A DNA stretch of 64,000 nucleotides. It comes from Anderseniella sp039978075 (GTDB lineage: Bacteria > Pseudomonadota > Alphaproteobacteria > Rhizobiales > Aestuariivirgaceae). Shown in pieces: positions 26,656 to 35,655 of the stretch; the first letter of the stretch is position 1, and each line of letters starts with the position of its first letter. The DNA is taken from the NCBI GenBank assembly GCA_039978075.1, contig JBDWCA010000008.1, positions 62,001 to 126,000 on the forward strand, read 5' to 3'. Under the pieces are notes generated by a model. It did no database searches. It was given only the letters and a program-made list of their open reading frames with translations, and was not told the origin of the DNA. A program made the translations under genes and the position numbers.

Positions 26656-26704
26656 GCGTATCTCCAGTGAAGTGGTACTCAATCACACTGACTGGGCAAG
26701 GCAT

Positions 26705-26718
26705 ATGACTTCGATCAA
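26705..26718. promoter_or_regulatory. FNR/FixK-like box, divergent cytochrome c / Usp promoters
   Basis: ATGACTTCGATCAA has the ATCAA right half-site and one mismatch in the left. It lies about 57 bases upstream of the minus-strand cytochrome operon and 67 bases upstream of the plus-strand Usp gene, both suitable for an activator site near -41. Confidence 0.55.
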
Positions 26719-26778
26719 TGCACCTCATATGCCGCTGGTTGCATGATGTCTCAACCAACCCAGCCAGGAGGATGTTCC

Positions 26779-27621
26779 GTGAAACCGAAAACCTTTATCG
26801 TCAGTCTCAATGATACGGACAATCTGGATCATCTGCTGACCACCTGCAGCCTGTTAGCGGCTCGCAACGAAGCCCATGTCATCGGTGTTTACATCATACC
26901 TTCCGTTGAGGTTTATGCAGTCTATGGCGGTATCGCCATGGCAGATGTCGTTGACGCCCAGCGTCGGCGTTACCAGTCAATGGGCAAAGAAGTACGCGAG
27001 AAATTTGAGCGTATAATGTCCTTGAATTCACTATCACATGAATGGCGCGAGCTGGATGCCATCAGCTCATCCATCGGGCAGGAGTTCGTACAGCAATGCC
27101 GGTTTGCTGATCTGGCAATGATCGCCCAGGTTGAGGCCAACGAGAGTTGCGGTGTCGAGCCGAGTTTTGCCGAATACGTGGTGATGGAAGCAGGACGGCC
27201 TGTTTTGCTGGTGCCGCGCGGCAAACCTTTCGATACCATCGGCAACAAGGTGCTGATGGGCTGGAACGGGGCCAGGGAAGCAGCCCGTGCCTGTTTCGAT
27301 GCCTTGCCGCTTCTGCCGGCCGACAGCGAGGTCAGTATTGTCTGGGTTGACCCACACAAGCAGCGCGCCCTGGCAGGTAATGTACCCGGAGCGGAACTGG
27401 CGGCAACCTTTGCTCGGCACGACATAAGAGTTACGGCTGAACCGATGCCCACTGCAGACGCAGACACCGGCCGGGCCCTGCTTGCACGTGTCGAAGATGT
27501 TGGAGCAGACCTGCTTGTGATGGGGGCATACGGGCATTCCAGAGTGCGTGAATTCGTGTTTGGCGGTGCCACCGAACACGTGCTGAACAACATGACTGTT
27601 CCAGTGCTGATGTCGCACTGA
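26779..27621 (+). CDS. Tandem-domain universal stress protein
   Basis: A 280-residue protein with two Usp domains. I chose the GTG at 26779 because a perfect AGGAGG lies 7 bases upstream, and the first Usp strand (KTFIVSLND) begins 3 residues in. The second domain ends with the ATP-loop pattern GAYGHSRVREFVFGG; the first is degenerate. Cytoplasmic. Tandem Usp proteins of this type are often induced under oxygen limitation in alphaproteobacteria. An FNR-like box lies upstream. The 124-residue gene downstream is probably in the same operon. Confidence 0.9.
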   Translation: MKPKTFIVSLNDTDNLDHLLTTCSLLAARNEAHVIGVYIIPSVEVYAVYGGIAMADVVDAQRRRYQSMGKEVREKFERIMSLNSLSHEWRELDAISSSIGQEFVQQCRFADLAMIAQVEANESCGVEPSFAEYVVMEAGRPVLLVPRGKPFDTIGNKVLMGWNGAREAARACFDALPLLPADSEVSIVWVDPHKQRALAGNVPGAELAATFARHDIRVTAEPMPTADADTGRALLARVEDVGADLLVMGAYGHSRVREFVFGGATEHVLNNMTVPVLMSH

Positions 27622-27668
27622 GATTTCTTCAAGATCCATGACTTTACCTGCTACGGAGACACGACCCC

Positions 27669-28043
27669 ATGACCATGAAACATATTCGGATGGAACTTGC
27701 GCGCGACCAGGATTTTCCGCAGGGCAGCCGCCAGCATGGCTATATCCTGATGGCGCCGCTGGACAATATGGACACGATTGATGCGGCGGAGTGGAAAGCC
27801 AATCGCGAGAAGTGCAGGGTCACGCGTTTCTGGGGTACCGATGAACATGAAATCGGACATCTGGTCCGCAAACCTGGTGGCGCCTGGGCGTTCCACTACG
27901 ACATTCATGGCAACGAGGATGATGATGAGACCGGCTACCGGTTCGGTGATGAACGCTTTCGACCCGGGGAGTATGTCTCAATCCGCGAGCAGGATGGCGA
28001 GATGCGAACCTTTCGCGTCATCACCGCGGCCGAAGTCCGCTGA
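27669..28043 (+). CDS. Conserved-looking hypothetical protein (124 aa)
   Basis: A 124-residue acidic soluble protein with no signal peptide. It contains HGYILMAPLD, a His/Glu/Asp-rich middle (GTDEHEIGHL) and a GDERFRPGEYVSI segment. I do not recognise a named family. It follows a tandem Usp gene by 47 bases on the same strand and is followed by a terminator-like hairpin, so it is the last gene of the stress operon. Confidence 0.7.
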   Translation: MTMKHIRMELARDQDFPQGSRQHGYILMAPLDNMDTIDAAEWKANREKCRVTRFWGTDEHEIGHLVRKPGGAWAFHYDIHGNEDDDETGYRFGDERFRPGEYVSIREQDGEMRTFRVITAAEVR

Positions 28044-28066
28044 TACTTGCTGAAGTGAGAACAGGA

Positions 28067-28103
28067 CGGCCACTGCCGGACAGCAGTGGCCGCCTCGATT
28101 TTT
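28067..28103 (+). terminator. Rho-independent terminator after the Usp operon
   Basis: A perfect 10-bp stem CGGCCACTGC / GCAGTGGCCG (28067-28076 and 28083-28092) with a 6-base loop, followed after six bases by TTTTT (28099-28103). It lies between the convergent hypothetical gene and Hsp20. Confidence 0.7.
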
Positions 28104-28124
28104 CAGTCGAGCCGAAAGCAAAGA

Positions 28125-28613
28125 TCACGCGGCATGCTTGATCTTGACCTTGTGAGTCTTGGCAGCGACCTCCGCCGGCTTCGGCAAGGTTACTGTCAGT
28201 ACGCCGTTCTTGAACTGCGCATCGACCTTGTCCGGTTCCACGCCAAAGGGCAGTGACATGGAGCGGGAGAACTTGCCGTAGGACCTTTCAACGACATGGT
28301 AGTCTTTCGACTTGTCTTCTTCCTCGACCCTTTTCTCGGCCAGGATGGTCAACCGGTTGTCCGTCACAGTGACATTGACGTCCTGCTGCTCCACTCCGGG
28401 AAGTTCTGCGGTGATTTCCAGCGCCTTGTCGGTCTCTGCCACGTTGATGACAGGCGACAGCAGTGCATTGCCGCTGGCACGGTCGGGACTTAGTCCGACC
28501 GTCTGGGTGAAATCGTGAAACACCCTGTCTATCTCGTCGTGCAGGGAACCAAACATCCCGGGCCAGTTCTGCGTTTTCCAGAGCGAGGGAAGTGAAGGTT
28601 TTTCAGTCATCAT
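28125..28613 (-). CDS. Small heat shock protein, Hsp20/alpha-crystallin family
   Basis: A 162-residue sHsp. The alpha-crystallin domain (about residues 50-145) carries ITAELPGVEQQDVNVTVTDN, the AEKRVEEEDKSKDYHVVERSYG loop, FSRSMSLP, and the closing GVLTVTLPK motif. It prevents aggregation of unfolded proteins without ATP. AAGGAG lies 4 bases before the ATG at 28613 (a second ATG follows at once). A perfect palindromic FNR/FixK box about 80 bases upstream suggests low-oxygen induction rather than only heat-shock control. Confidence 0.95.
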   Translation of the reverse strand: MMTEKPSLPSLWKTQNWPGMFGSLHDEIDRVFHDFTQTVGLSPDRASGNALLSPVINVAETDKALEITAELPGVEQQDVNVTVTDNRLTILAEKRVEEEDKSKDYHVVERSYGKFSRSMSLPFGVEPDKVDAQFKNGVLTVTLPKPAEVAAKTHKVKIKHAA

Positions 28614-28689
28614 CTGTCTCCTTACCAGTTACGAAAACATGGGTGCCGTCCATGCAGGGCATGTTAGCGCAAGCGATGCGGGTTCTTCC

Positions 28690-28703
28690 TTGACCATGGT
28701 CAA
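28690..28703. promoter_or_regulatory. FNR/FixK box upstream of hsp20
   Basis: TTGACCATGGTCAA is a perfect TTGAC-N4-GTCAA palindrome, about 83 bases upstream of the Hsp20 start. It is the best match of this class in the window. Confidence 0.65.
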
Positions 28704-28733
28704 CTGCGGGCGGGTTGCCGGATCAGTTTGCAG

Positions 28734-29183
28734 TTACACTGCCATCACCTCTGCGAGATGATCGCCCAGTTCCTGATTGGGAACATGTACCAGGTTCTTC
28801 GAGACTTCCCCGTAAACAACCGCCAACAACGGCTTTGGCAAGACTTTGCGCATATCGCCAAGTGTCGCCGGTGCGGCCACCAGCACCAGTCGATCGAAGG
28901 CCTTTGCCTGCAACTGGTCCTCCAGGCGGGCAACCAGTTCGGAAGCAAAGGATCTTTTTGCTTCGCGCTGCGGGTCGGAGTGGGGTTCCATCGCATGGCG
29001 ATGGGCGCCGGATGAGTCAAAGGTGCGGCCCGGACGGTCAGCCATGAGGTCGCCGGACCGGGAATTATCTCCTTCAAATTCCATGTCGGGTACCTCTTGC
29101 AGCCCTTTTCCGGGTCCGGTGTTGCAAACGATGCGGGCGCGTGTGCCGTCCGCCAACAGTATCCATGTTCGAACCGGTTTCAT
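28734..29183 (-). CDS. Host-attachment-family protein (AtsE-like)
   Basis: A 149-residue protein starting at the ATG at 29183, where the family signature TWILLADGTRARIV begins after four residues. The C-terminal half includes AFDRLVLVAAPATLGDMRKVLP and EVSKNLVHVPNQEL. The family is annotated as required for attachment to host cells on the basis of Agrobacterium, and its fold resembles peptide-release-factor eRF1 domains; the biochemical role is unsettled. Its genes often sit beside Usp and Hsp20 genes, as here. It shares an FNR-like promoter region with the divergent arginine deiminase operon. Confidence 0.85.
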   Translation of the reverse strand: MKPVRTWILLADGTRARIVCNTGPGKGLQEVPDMEFEGDNSRSGDLMADRPGRTFDSSGAHRHAMEPHSDPQREAKRSFASELVARLEDQLQAKAFDRLVLVAAPATLGDMRKVLPKPLLAVVYGEVSKNLVHVPNQELGDHLAEVMAV

Positions 29184-29239
29184 TGTGATGTCTCCTGGTT
29201 GCAAGTTTTTTCAACCTAACAGGCTCCCGGTAGCAGAAC

Positions 29240-29253
29240 TTGATCAACGTCAA
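29240..29253. promoter_or_regulatory. FNR/FixK box, arginine deiminase operon
   Basis: TTGATCAACGTCAA has one mismatch to TTGAT-N4-ATCAA. It lies 63 bases upstream of the minus-strand host-attachment gene and 77 bases upstream of the YfcC-like gene that opens the arc operon. In Pseudomonas the arc operon is activated by the FNR homologue ANR, so the placement makes sense. Confidence 0.65.
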
Positions 29254-29323
29254 GGAGATGACCGGTCAGGCATGTTCTGTTGGCTGGAACCCCACAAACA
29301 ATCACGGCGAATGGAGACACAAG

Positions 29324-30796
29324 ATGACCACCGCCACCAAGAACGAGTCCGGGCAGGCAGGCACGCCTGCTGAATTGTCAGCCGGGATCGCAAGCCGGTT
29401 TCCGACTGCATACTCGATTTTGTTCGGCCTCATTCTGTTCATGGCCGCGTTGACCTGGTTCGTTCCCGCCGGGCAATACGACAGGGTGCAGAATGAAGCC
29501 CTGGGCCGTGAAGTGGCAGTGCCTGGAACCTACAAGGCCGTGGAGGCCGCACCGCAATCACTGTTCGATATTTTCCTTGCACCCATTAACGGATTCTACA
29601 GCCAGTCGGCGGGTACGGCCAACGCCATTGATGTGTCGTTGTTTGTTTTGATTATCGGTGGCTTCCTGGGGGTTGTGAACAGTACCGGTGCCATCAATGC
29701 CGGTATTGCCAGAGCCATGAATGCCTTGCGTGGCCGGGAAAAATGGATGATCCCGATCATGATGGCATTGTTCGCAGCAGGCGGCACAACATACGGCATG
29801 GCCGAAGAAACGCTGGCGTTCTATGTGTTGATCATTCCGGTGATGATTGCTGCCAGATATGATGCCGTGACAGGTGTTGCCATCATCCTGGTCGGAGCCG
29901 GTATCGGGGTGCTTGGTTCGACAATCAACCCGTTTGCGACAACCATTGCCTCCAACGCTGCCGGCATTCCGTTCACCACAGGCATGATGTTGCGTTTCAT
30001 GATCCTGGGTGCCGGATGGGTGGCGTGCGTGGCGTATGTGATGTGGTATGCCGAGCGCGTGCGTGCCAATCCGGAACTTTCAATCGTCGCCGGAATGAAG
30101 GCGGCGAACGAAGCCCATTTCAAGCTCAAGGGCAGCGCTGATGATGAATTCACCCTGCGCCACAAACTGATCCTTGTTCTGTTCACCCTGACCTTTGGTG
30201 TGATGATCTGGGGGGTGTCGTCGCAAGGCTGGTGGATGGCGGAAATGTCCGGCCTGTTTCTTGCTGCAGCCCTCATTGTCGGTATCGTCGGATGGGTTGG
30301 GGAAAAACCCTTCATTGAAGCGTTCATTGCGGGCGCCAGGGACCTTCTGGGCGTTGCCCTGATTATCGGACTGGCGCGCGGCATTGTCGTCATCATGGAC
30401 GCGGGAAAGATTACCGACACCATCCTGAACTGGGGGGAGCAGGCAATTCAGGGGTTGTCGGCGATTGCTTTCATCAATGGCGTGTTCGCTGTCGAGGTGC
30501 TGATGTCGTTTCTGGTGCCGTCTACGTCCGGCCTTGCTGTGCTCAGCATGCCGATCCTGGCGCCGCTGGCGGATTTTGCCGGTGTCGGACGTGAACTTGT
30601 AGTGACGGCATTCCAGTCTGCGTCGGGTCTGGTGAACCTGATTACACCAACATCGGCGGTTGTGGTTGGCGCTCTCGCCATCGGCCGGATTTCCTATGAC
30701 AAGTGGCTGAAATTTGTGTGGCCGCTACTGCTTATCCTGACCGTCATGGTTGTCGCAGCCTTGAGTGTAACGGCAATGCAAGGAGGTGCGGCATGA
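29324..30796 (+). CDS. YfcC-family carrier, likely arginine/ornithine exchanger
   Basis: A 490-residue polytopic membrane protein of the DcuC/YfcC family with about 12 helices. Clear segments include TWFVPAGQYDRV near the N-terminus, FAAGGTTYGMAEETLAFY in the middle and FLVPSTSGLAVLSMPI near the end, the last two probably the re-entrant hairpin regions of ion-transporter superfamily carriers. I chose the ATG at 29324 with GGAG 11 bases before it. It overlaps arcA as ATGA and stands where ArcD usually lies, so it probably imports arginine and exports ornithine. That function is inferred from position. Confidence 0.85.
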   Translation: MTTATKNESGQAGTPAELSAGIASRFPTAYSILFGLILFMAALTWFVPAGQYDRVQNEALGREVAVPGTYKAVEAAPQSLFDIFLAPINGFYSQSAGTANAIDVSLFVLIIGGFLGVVNSTGAINAGIARAMNALRGREKWMIPIMMALFAAGGTTYGMAEETLAFYVLIIPVMIAARYDAVTGVAIILVGAGIGVLGSTINPFATTIASNAAGIPFTTGMMLRFMILGAGWVACVAYVMWYAERVRANPELSIVAGMKAANEAHFKLKGSADDEFTLRHKLILVLFTLTFGVMIWGVSSQGWWMAEMSGLFLAAALIVGIVGWVGEKPFIEAFIAGARDLLGVALIIGLARGIVVIMDAGKITDTILNWGEQAIQGLSAIAFINGVFAVEVLMSFLVPSTSGLAVLSMPILAPLADFAGVGRELVVTAFQSASGLVNLITPTSAVVVGALAIGRISYDKWLKFVWPLLLILTVMVVAALSVTAMQGGAA

Positions 30797-32019
30797 CCTG
30801 GAGACCCGGTGTTCAATCGGAAGCGGGCAAGCTGCATACCGTTCTGGTTTGTCGTCCCGGCCTGGCGCATGAGCGGCTGACACCGGCAAACTGCGACGAG
30901 CTGTTGTTCGATGATGTGTTCTGGGTCCAGCAGGCCAGGGCGGATCATCATGATTTTTGCACGAAAATTGCCGACCGTGGCGTTGAGGTTCTGGAATTGC
31001 ATGATCTGCTGGCGGAAACCATGCAGCAGGAGCCAGCCAGAAACTGGCTTCTCGATCGCAGGTTGACCGAGGATCACGTCGGTATCGGCATGATGTCGGA
31101 ACTGCGCGGATGGATGGACAGCCTTCCTGCCGTTGATCTGGCACGGTTTCTCATCGGCGGTGTTGCCGTTCAGGACCTGCCGTTCAAGCCGGAAGGCATG
31201 TTTGGACCCTATCTGGGGCCTGACGGGTTTGTGTTACCGCCGCTGCCAAACACCGTTTTCACCCGCGACACCAGTTGCTGGATCTATGGTGGCGTGACCC
31301 TCAATCCAATGCATTGGCCAGCCCGCCAGCTTGAAACACTGCTGACTGACGCGGTGTACCGGTTTCATCCCAGGTTCAAGGATGCTGATTTCGATGTCTG
31401 GTGGGGTGACGGTGAAGCCGGCCGGGCACCGGCCAGTCTTGAAGGTGGCGATGTCATGCCGCTCGGCGACGGCCTTGTGCTGATCGGCATGGGTGAACGC
31501 ACCACTCCGCAATCGGTGGGCCAGGTGGCACGCGCCCTGTTTGAGGCTGAAGCCGCCAGCCGGGTCATTGCGTGCCAGATGCCCAAGTCACGTGCCGCCA
31601 TGCACCTGGATACGGTGTTTTCGTTTTGTGACCGTGATCTGGTGACCAGTTTCGTCGAAGTGGCCAACGAGATCACCTGTTACAGTCTGCGGCCCGGCAG
31701 CAAGCCGGGTGAGGTTGATTGCCGGCAGGAGATAAAATCCCTTTTTGAAGTGACCGCAGAGGCCATAGGCGTCAAGCAATTGCGTGTCATCGCCACCGGC
31801 GGTGACAGGTTCGAACAAGCGCGTGAACAATGGGATGACGGCAACAATGTTGTCGCACTCGAACCCGGCGTGGTGGTGGCGTATGACCGTAACGTCTTCA
31901 CCAATACACAGCTGCGCAAGGCCGGCGTCGAGGTCATTACCATTCGCGGCGCAGAGCTCGGCCGCGGGCGCGGCGGCGGCCATTGCATGACGTGTCCGAT
32001 TGTCCGTGATCCGCTGTAA
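30793..32019 (+). CDS. arcA: Arginine deiminase
   Basis: A 408-residue enzyme that hydrolyses arginine to citrulline and ammonia, first step of the arginine deiminase pathway. Start chosen at the ATG overlapping the carrier stop (ATGA), with GGAGGTG just upstream. Features: KLHTVLVCRPG, the FDDVFWVQQARADH motif with the substrate Asp, FTRDTS, EGGDVMPLG, and the C-terminal catalytic Cys in GGGHCMTCPI near residue 398. Length matches bacterial ArcA. In anaerobic cells the pathway yields ATP and raises pH. Confidence 0.95.
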   Translation: MTWRPGVQSEAGKLHTVLVCRPGLAHERLTPANCDELLFDDVFWVQQARADHHDFCTKIADRGVEVLELHDLLAETMQQEPARNWLLDRRLTEDHVGIGMMSELRGWMDSLPAVDLARFLIGGVAVQDLPFKPEGMFGPYLGPDGFVLPPLPNTVFTRDTSCWIYGGVTLNPMHWPARQLETLLTDAVYRFHPRFKDADFDVWWGDGEAGRAPASLEGGDVMPLGDGLVLIGMGERTTPQSVGQVARALFEAEAASRVIACQMPKSRAAMHLDTVFSFCDRDLVTSFVEVANEITCYSLRPGSKPGEVDCRQEIKSLFEVTAEAIGVKQLRVIATGGDRFEQAREQWDDGNNVVALEPGVVVAYDRNVFTNTQLRKAGVEVITIRGAELGRGRGGGHCMTCPIVRDPL

Positions 32020-32038
32020 CGTTGAAGGAACCGTTCCC

Positions 32039-33040
32039 ATGTCAATCAGTCTAAAAAACCGCAGTTTCCTAACTCTTCGCGATTTTACCCCCGATGAAAT
32101 CAGTCACCTGATCGAGTTGGCCATGGACCTGAAATCAACCAAACGGGCAGGTATTGAACGCCAGCGGCTTGACGGCAAGGAAATAGCACTGATCTTCGAA
32201 AAGGACTCGACGCGTACCAGGGTAGGATTCGAAGTGGCGGCCTACGATCAGGGCGCACACGTTACCTATCTGGGGCCGTCCGGCACACAGATCGGGCACA
32301 AGGAAACCATGAAGGACACCGCTCGGGTGCTCGGCCGGGTTTATGACGCAATCGAGTATCGCGGATTTGGCCAGGCAACGGCGGAACAGCTTGCCGAGCA
32401 TGCCGGTGTGCCGGTGTACAATGGTCTGACCGACGAGTTTCATCCGACGCAGGTGCTGGCAGACCTTCTGACTATACGCGAACACAGCGGCAAGCCGTTC
32501 TCGAAAGTCGCGCTGTGTTTTCTCGGAGATGCCGGTAATAACATGGGCGACAGCCTGCTGATTGGCGGAGCGAAGATGGGTATGGATATCCGGCTTGGCG
32601 CGCCAAAGGCCTGCTGGCCGGCCCAGGGCATAATCGATGAGGCAGAAGCGATTGCTACTGATACCGGCGCCCGAATAATGATCACCGAAGATGTTGCTGA
32701 AGCGGTGCGCGATTGTGACTTCGTTTACACCGACGTGTGGCTCTCAATGGGGGAGGAGAAGAAGAAGTGGGCAGACCGGATAGAGCTGCTGAAGCCCTAT
32801 CAGGTAAATGCCGGTGTCATGAAGAAGACGGGAAACCCGGATGCAAAATTCATGCACTGCCTGCCGGCCTTTCACAACACTGAAACCAAGATAGGCCAAC
32901 AGATACACAAGGAGTTTGGCCTTGATGCCATGGAGGTAACCGAGGAGGTGTTCGAATCCGACAACTCAATAGTTTTCGACCAGGCGGAAAACCGCATGCA
33001 CACGATCAAGGCGGTTCTCGTCGCGACGCTGGGAGACTGA
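32039..33040 (+). CDS. arcB: Ornithine carbamoyltransferase, catabolic
   Basis: A 333-residue OTCase that converts citrulline and phosphate to ornithine and carbamoyl phosphate here. Carbamoyl-phosphate motif STRTR appears in KDSTRTRVGFEVA near residue 57; HPTQVLADLLT is the HPxQ motif; HCLPAF with its catalytic Cys lies near residue 274. Start chosen at 32039, 19 bases after arcA. The pairing with arcA and arcC points to the catabolic rather than the biosynthetic enzyme. Confidence 0.95.
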   Translation: MSISLKNRSFLTLRDFTPDEISHLIELAMDLKSTKRAGIERQRLDGKEIALIFEKDSTRTRVGFEVAAYDQGAHVTYLGPSGTQIGHKETMKDTARVLGRVYDAIEYRGFGQATAEQLAEHAGVPVYNGLTDEFHPTQVLADLLTIREHSGKPFSKVALCFLGDAGNNMGDSLLIGGAKMGMDIRLGAPKACWPAQGIIDEAEAIATDTGARIMITEDVAEAVRDCDFVYTDVWLSMGEEKKKWADRIELLKPYQVNAGVMKKTGNPDAKFMHCLPAFHNTETKIGQQIHKEFGLDAMEVTEEVFESDNSIVFDQAENRMHTIKAVLVATLGD

Positions 33041-33044
33041 TCCG

Positions 33045-33956
33045 GTGAAAGTGATTGTAGCGCTTGGCGGCAATGCCCTTTTGCGCCGGGGCGAGCCGAT
33101 GACGTCGGAGAACCAGCGTGAGAACGTGAAACGCGCGGCAAACTCAATCGCAGAACTGGTGTCATCAGGTCATCAGGTTACCATAACCCACGGTAACGGG
33201 CCTCAGATCGGGCTGCTGGCATTGCAGTCTGCAGCCTATGATGCGGACAGCGCATTTCCACTTGATCTTTTGGGAGCGGAGACCGAAGGCATGATCGGGT
33301 ATCTGATAGAACAGGAACTGGAGAATGCACTGGGCTCGTGCCACAAGGTTGCAACACTGTTGACCCAGGTTGAAGTGGATGCCCGCGATTCTGCTTTCAG
33401 CACTCCGACCAAACCTGTCGGACCGGTCTATGATGAACCCGAGGCCCGCAAACTGGCACAGGCACGAGGCTGGACGGTCAAGCCCGATGGTACGAAATTC
33501 AGGCGTGTAGTTCCATCGCCGCAACCGAAACACATCCCGGACACCGCGATCATAAAGCTGTTGCTGGACCACGACGTCACCGTGATCTGTGCCGGTGGTG
33601 GCGGTATTCCGGTGGTGCGCCGGGCGGACGGGTCGCTTGTCGGTGTGGAAGCGGTGATTGACAAGGACGCCGCCAGTTCGCTGCTGGGAGGGGAAATTGA
33701 AACCGATGCGCTGTTGATGCTGACGGACGTGGATCGGGTTTACCTGAACTGGGGCACGCCTGAACAACACGGGCTGGACAAGGTGAGCCCCGATGACTTG
33801 CTTCAACACGAATTTGCGGCCGGTTCCATGCAGCCCAAGGTCGATGCGGCGTGCCGGTTTGTGATGCAGACCGGAGGCTTTGCCGGCATAGGACGGCTGC
33901 AAGACGCAGCAGAAATTCTTGCCGGCCGGGCAGGGACCCTGGTGTCCAGGCCATGA
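33045..33956 (+). CDS. arcC: Carbamate kinase
   Basis: A 303-residue kinase of the amino-acid kinase fold, which makes ATP from carbamoyl phosphate and ADP as the final step of the pathway. It starts with GTG 4 bases after arcB. Features: VIVALGGNALLRRGEP at the N-terminus, THGNGPQIGLL, DLLGAETEGMIGY, CAGGGGIPVVRR and ASSLLGGEIETDALLMLTDVD. Length matches ArcC. Its stop overlaps the next gene by ATGA, linking a further gene to the operon. Confidence 0.95.
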   Translation: MKVIVALGGNALLRRGEPMTSENQRENVKRAANSIAELVSSGHQVTITHGNGPQIGLLALQSAAYDADSAFPLDLLGAETEGMIGYLIEQELENALGSCHKVATLLTQVEVDARDSAFSTPTKPVGPVYDEPEARKLAQARGWTVKPDGTKFRRVVPSPQPKHIPDTAIIKLLLDHDVTVICAGGGGIPVVRRADGSLVGVEAVIDKDAASSLLGGEIETDALLMLTDVDRVYLNWGTPEQHGLDKVSPDDLLQHEFAAGSMQPKVDAACRFVMQTGGFAGIGRLQDAAEILAGRAGTLVSRP

Positions 33957-35527
33957 CAAGGAATACGGCCGCCGCTGACAGACATGCTGCCTCGGATCAG
34001 GCAGCGGTCATTGCGTTTCTCTCAGACCCGGCCTCTCACCCGGGAGCAGTGCGTTCGGTTAAACTGGTTGAGACTCATGCCGCCATGGTGTTCCTGACCG
34101 AACATGACGCCTTCAAGATAAAGAAGGCCGTTACTTTCCCGTACCTTGACTTTGGAACCCTGGAAAAGCGCAGGGCGGCCTGTGATCATGAACTGCAGAT
34201 CAATCAGCCTCATGCACCTGAAATTTATCTGGGCGTAGTGAAAATTACCCGCGAAGCAACCGGCGAACTTGCGATCAACGGAGCTGGAGAACCGGTGGAA
34301 TGGGCCCTGCACATGTGGCGTTTTCCGGACAATTCGCTGCTCGCAGACGTGATCTGGGCTGAAGGACTGACACCTGATTTCGTGGACCGTCTCGCCGATG
34401 AGATCGGCAGGTATCAGGCTGAAGCGCCTGTTGTTCGTGATGGCAATGCAGCCGGTAGAATGAGCGCCATTGTCGATGAATTGTGCGATGCCTTTGATGA
34501 AGCGACAGGGCTTTTGCCGTCAGCTGAAATATGCCGGTTTGAGCAGTCCGGGAAAGCAGCGCTGCAGCGCTGCCGGCAGTTGCTGGATCGTCGTGGCAGG
34601 CAAGGCTATGTGCGCCGCTGTCATGGCGACCTGCACCTGTCCAACATCATTGCCCTGAACGACCAGCCGGTTTTGTTCGATGCCATAGAATTCAACGACG
34701 AGATCGCGACCACCGATATCCTGTACGATCTCGCGTTTCTGCTGATGGATCTGGGCCATGTTGGAGAAGACGCCGATGCAAATCGCATTCTGAACCGCTA
34801 TCTGTCCCGAACCGGAAACGAGGACCACCTTGCCGGATTACAGGCTCTGCCGTTGTTCATGGCCTGCCGGGCAGGCGTGCGCGCGATGGTTGCGATTACC
34901 CGGCTGAGGCAATCCTCCGGGACTGGGACGAACAGTGAAATCGGTGTTGAGGCCAGCTCATACCTTCTCCAGGCAACTCGATATCTCGCGCCTCCGGGCC
35001 GCCGCCTGGTTGCGGTTGGCGGACTGTCAGGTACTGGAAAAACGTCTCTCTCGCGAGCACTTGCTGCACGGATTGTGCCGTGTCCCGGTGCTGTGCACCT
35101 GCGAACCGATATTGAGCGCAAGCAGATGTTCGGTGTGGGTGAAACGACGAGACTGCCAACGGAAACCTACACGCGCGAAGCCAGCGATGCCGTCTATGAG
35201 CGGGTCTTGCTCAAGGCCGCGGTCGCCTTGCAGGCAGGCCATACGGTAATCGTTGATGCGGTTTTCCTGGACCCGGCAGAGCGACGCGCCATCGAGCAGG
35301 TGGCTGCTGACGCCGGTGCATCGTTTGACGGCTTGTGGCTGGAGGCGGATGAAGAACGCCTCGTTGAGCGGGTCAGCACCCGCAAGGGTGATGCATCCGA
35401 TGCGACGGTTGAGGTGGTTCGCCATCAGCTCGAGCGCCTTGCAGGGCCGATTGCCTGGCACCGGATCAATGCCGACGGAGCGCTGGACGCGACGATGGAA
35501 CGATCTCTGAAAGCGCTGGGAGCCTGA
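33953..35527 (+). CDS. Aminoglycoside-phosphotransferase-fold / P-loop kinase fusion
   Basis: A 524-residue two-domain protein. I chose the ATG overlapping the arcC stop. The N-terminal half (about residues 15-320) is an APH/choline-kinase-like fold with CHGDLHLSNI near residue 224 and the metal-binding FDAIEFND; the C-terminal half (about 345-515) is an AAA/gluconate-kinase-like P-loop domain with GGLSGTGKTS near residue 359. Proteins of this architecture are often near Usp genes and are annotated as AAA family ATPases; the substrate is not known. Coupling to the arc operon suggests it acts under the same conditions. Confidence 0.85.
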   Translation: MTRNTAAADRHAASDQAAVIAFLSDPASHPGAVRSVKLVETHAAMVFLTEHDAFKIKKAVTFPYLDFGTLEKRRAACDHELQINQPHAPEIYLGVVKITREATGELAINGAGEPVEWALHMWRFPDNSLLADVIWAEGLTPDFVDRLADEIGRYQAEAPVVRDGNAAGRMSAIVDELCDAFDEATGLLPSAEICRFEQSGKAALQRCRQLLDRRGRQGYVRRCHGDLHLSNIIALNDQPVLFDAIEFNDEIATTDILYDLAFLLMDLGHVGEDADANRILNRYLSRTGNEDHLAGLQALPLFMACRAGVRAMVAITRLRQSSGTGTNSEIGVEASSYLLQATRYLAPPGRRLVAVGGLSGTGKTSLSRALAARIVPCPGAVHLRTDIERKQMFGVGETTRLPTETYTREASDAVYERVLLKAAVALQAGHTVIVDAVFLDPAERRAIEQVAADAGASFDGLWLEADEERLVERVSTRKGDASDATVEVVRHQLERLAGPIAWHRINADGALDATMERSLKALGA

Positions 35528-35541
35528 TTGCCGGATGATGC

Positions 35542-35555
35542 TTGACGCAGGTCAA
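35542..35555. promoter_or_regulatory. FNR/FixK box upstream of Usp/P-type ATPase operon
   Basis: TTGACGCAGGTCAA is a TTGAC-N4-GTCAA palindrome, 15 bases after the preceding stop and about 100 bases before the Usp start at 35656. Confidence 0.6.
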
Positions 35556-35655
35556 GGCAGACAGTCGTGATGCCGCTCAAAGTGAATTTAGCGACACCGG
35601 ATCCGGTGGAGGCTTTTGCTGCAGATGCTGCCACAACTCATTGCTGGAGAGAGGA

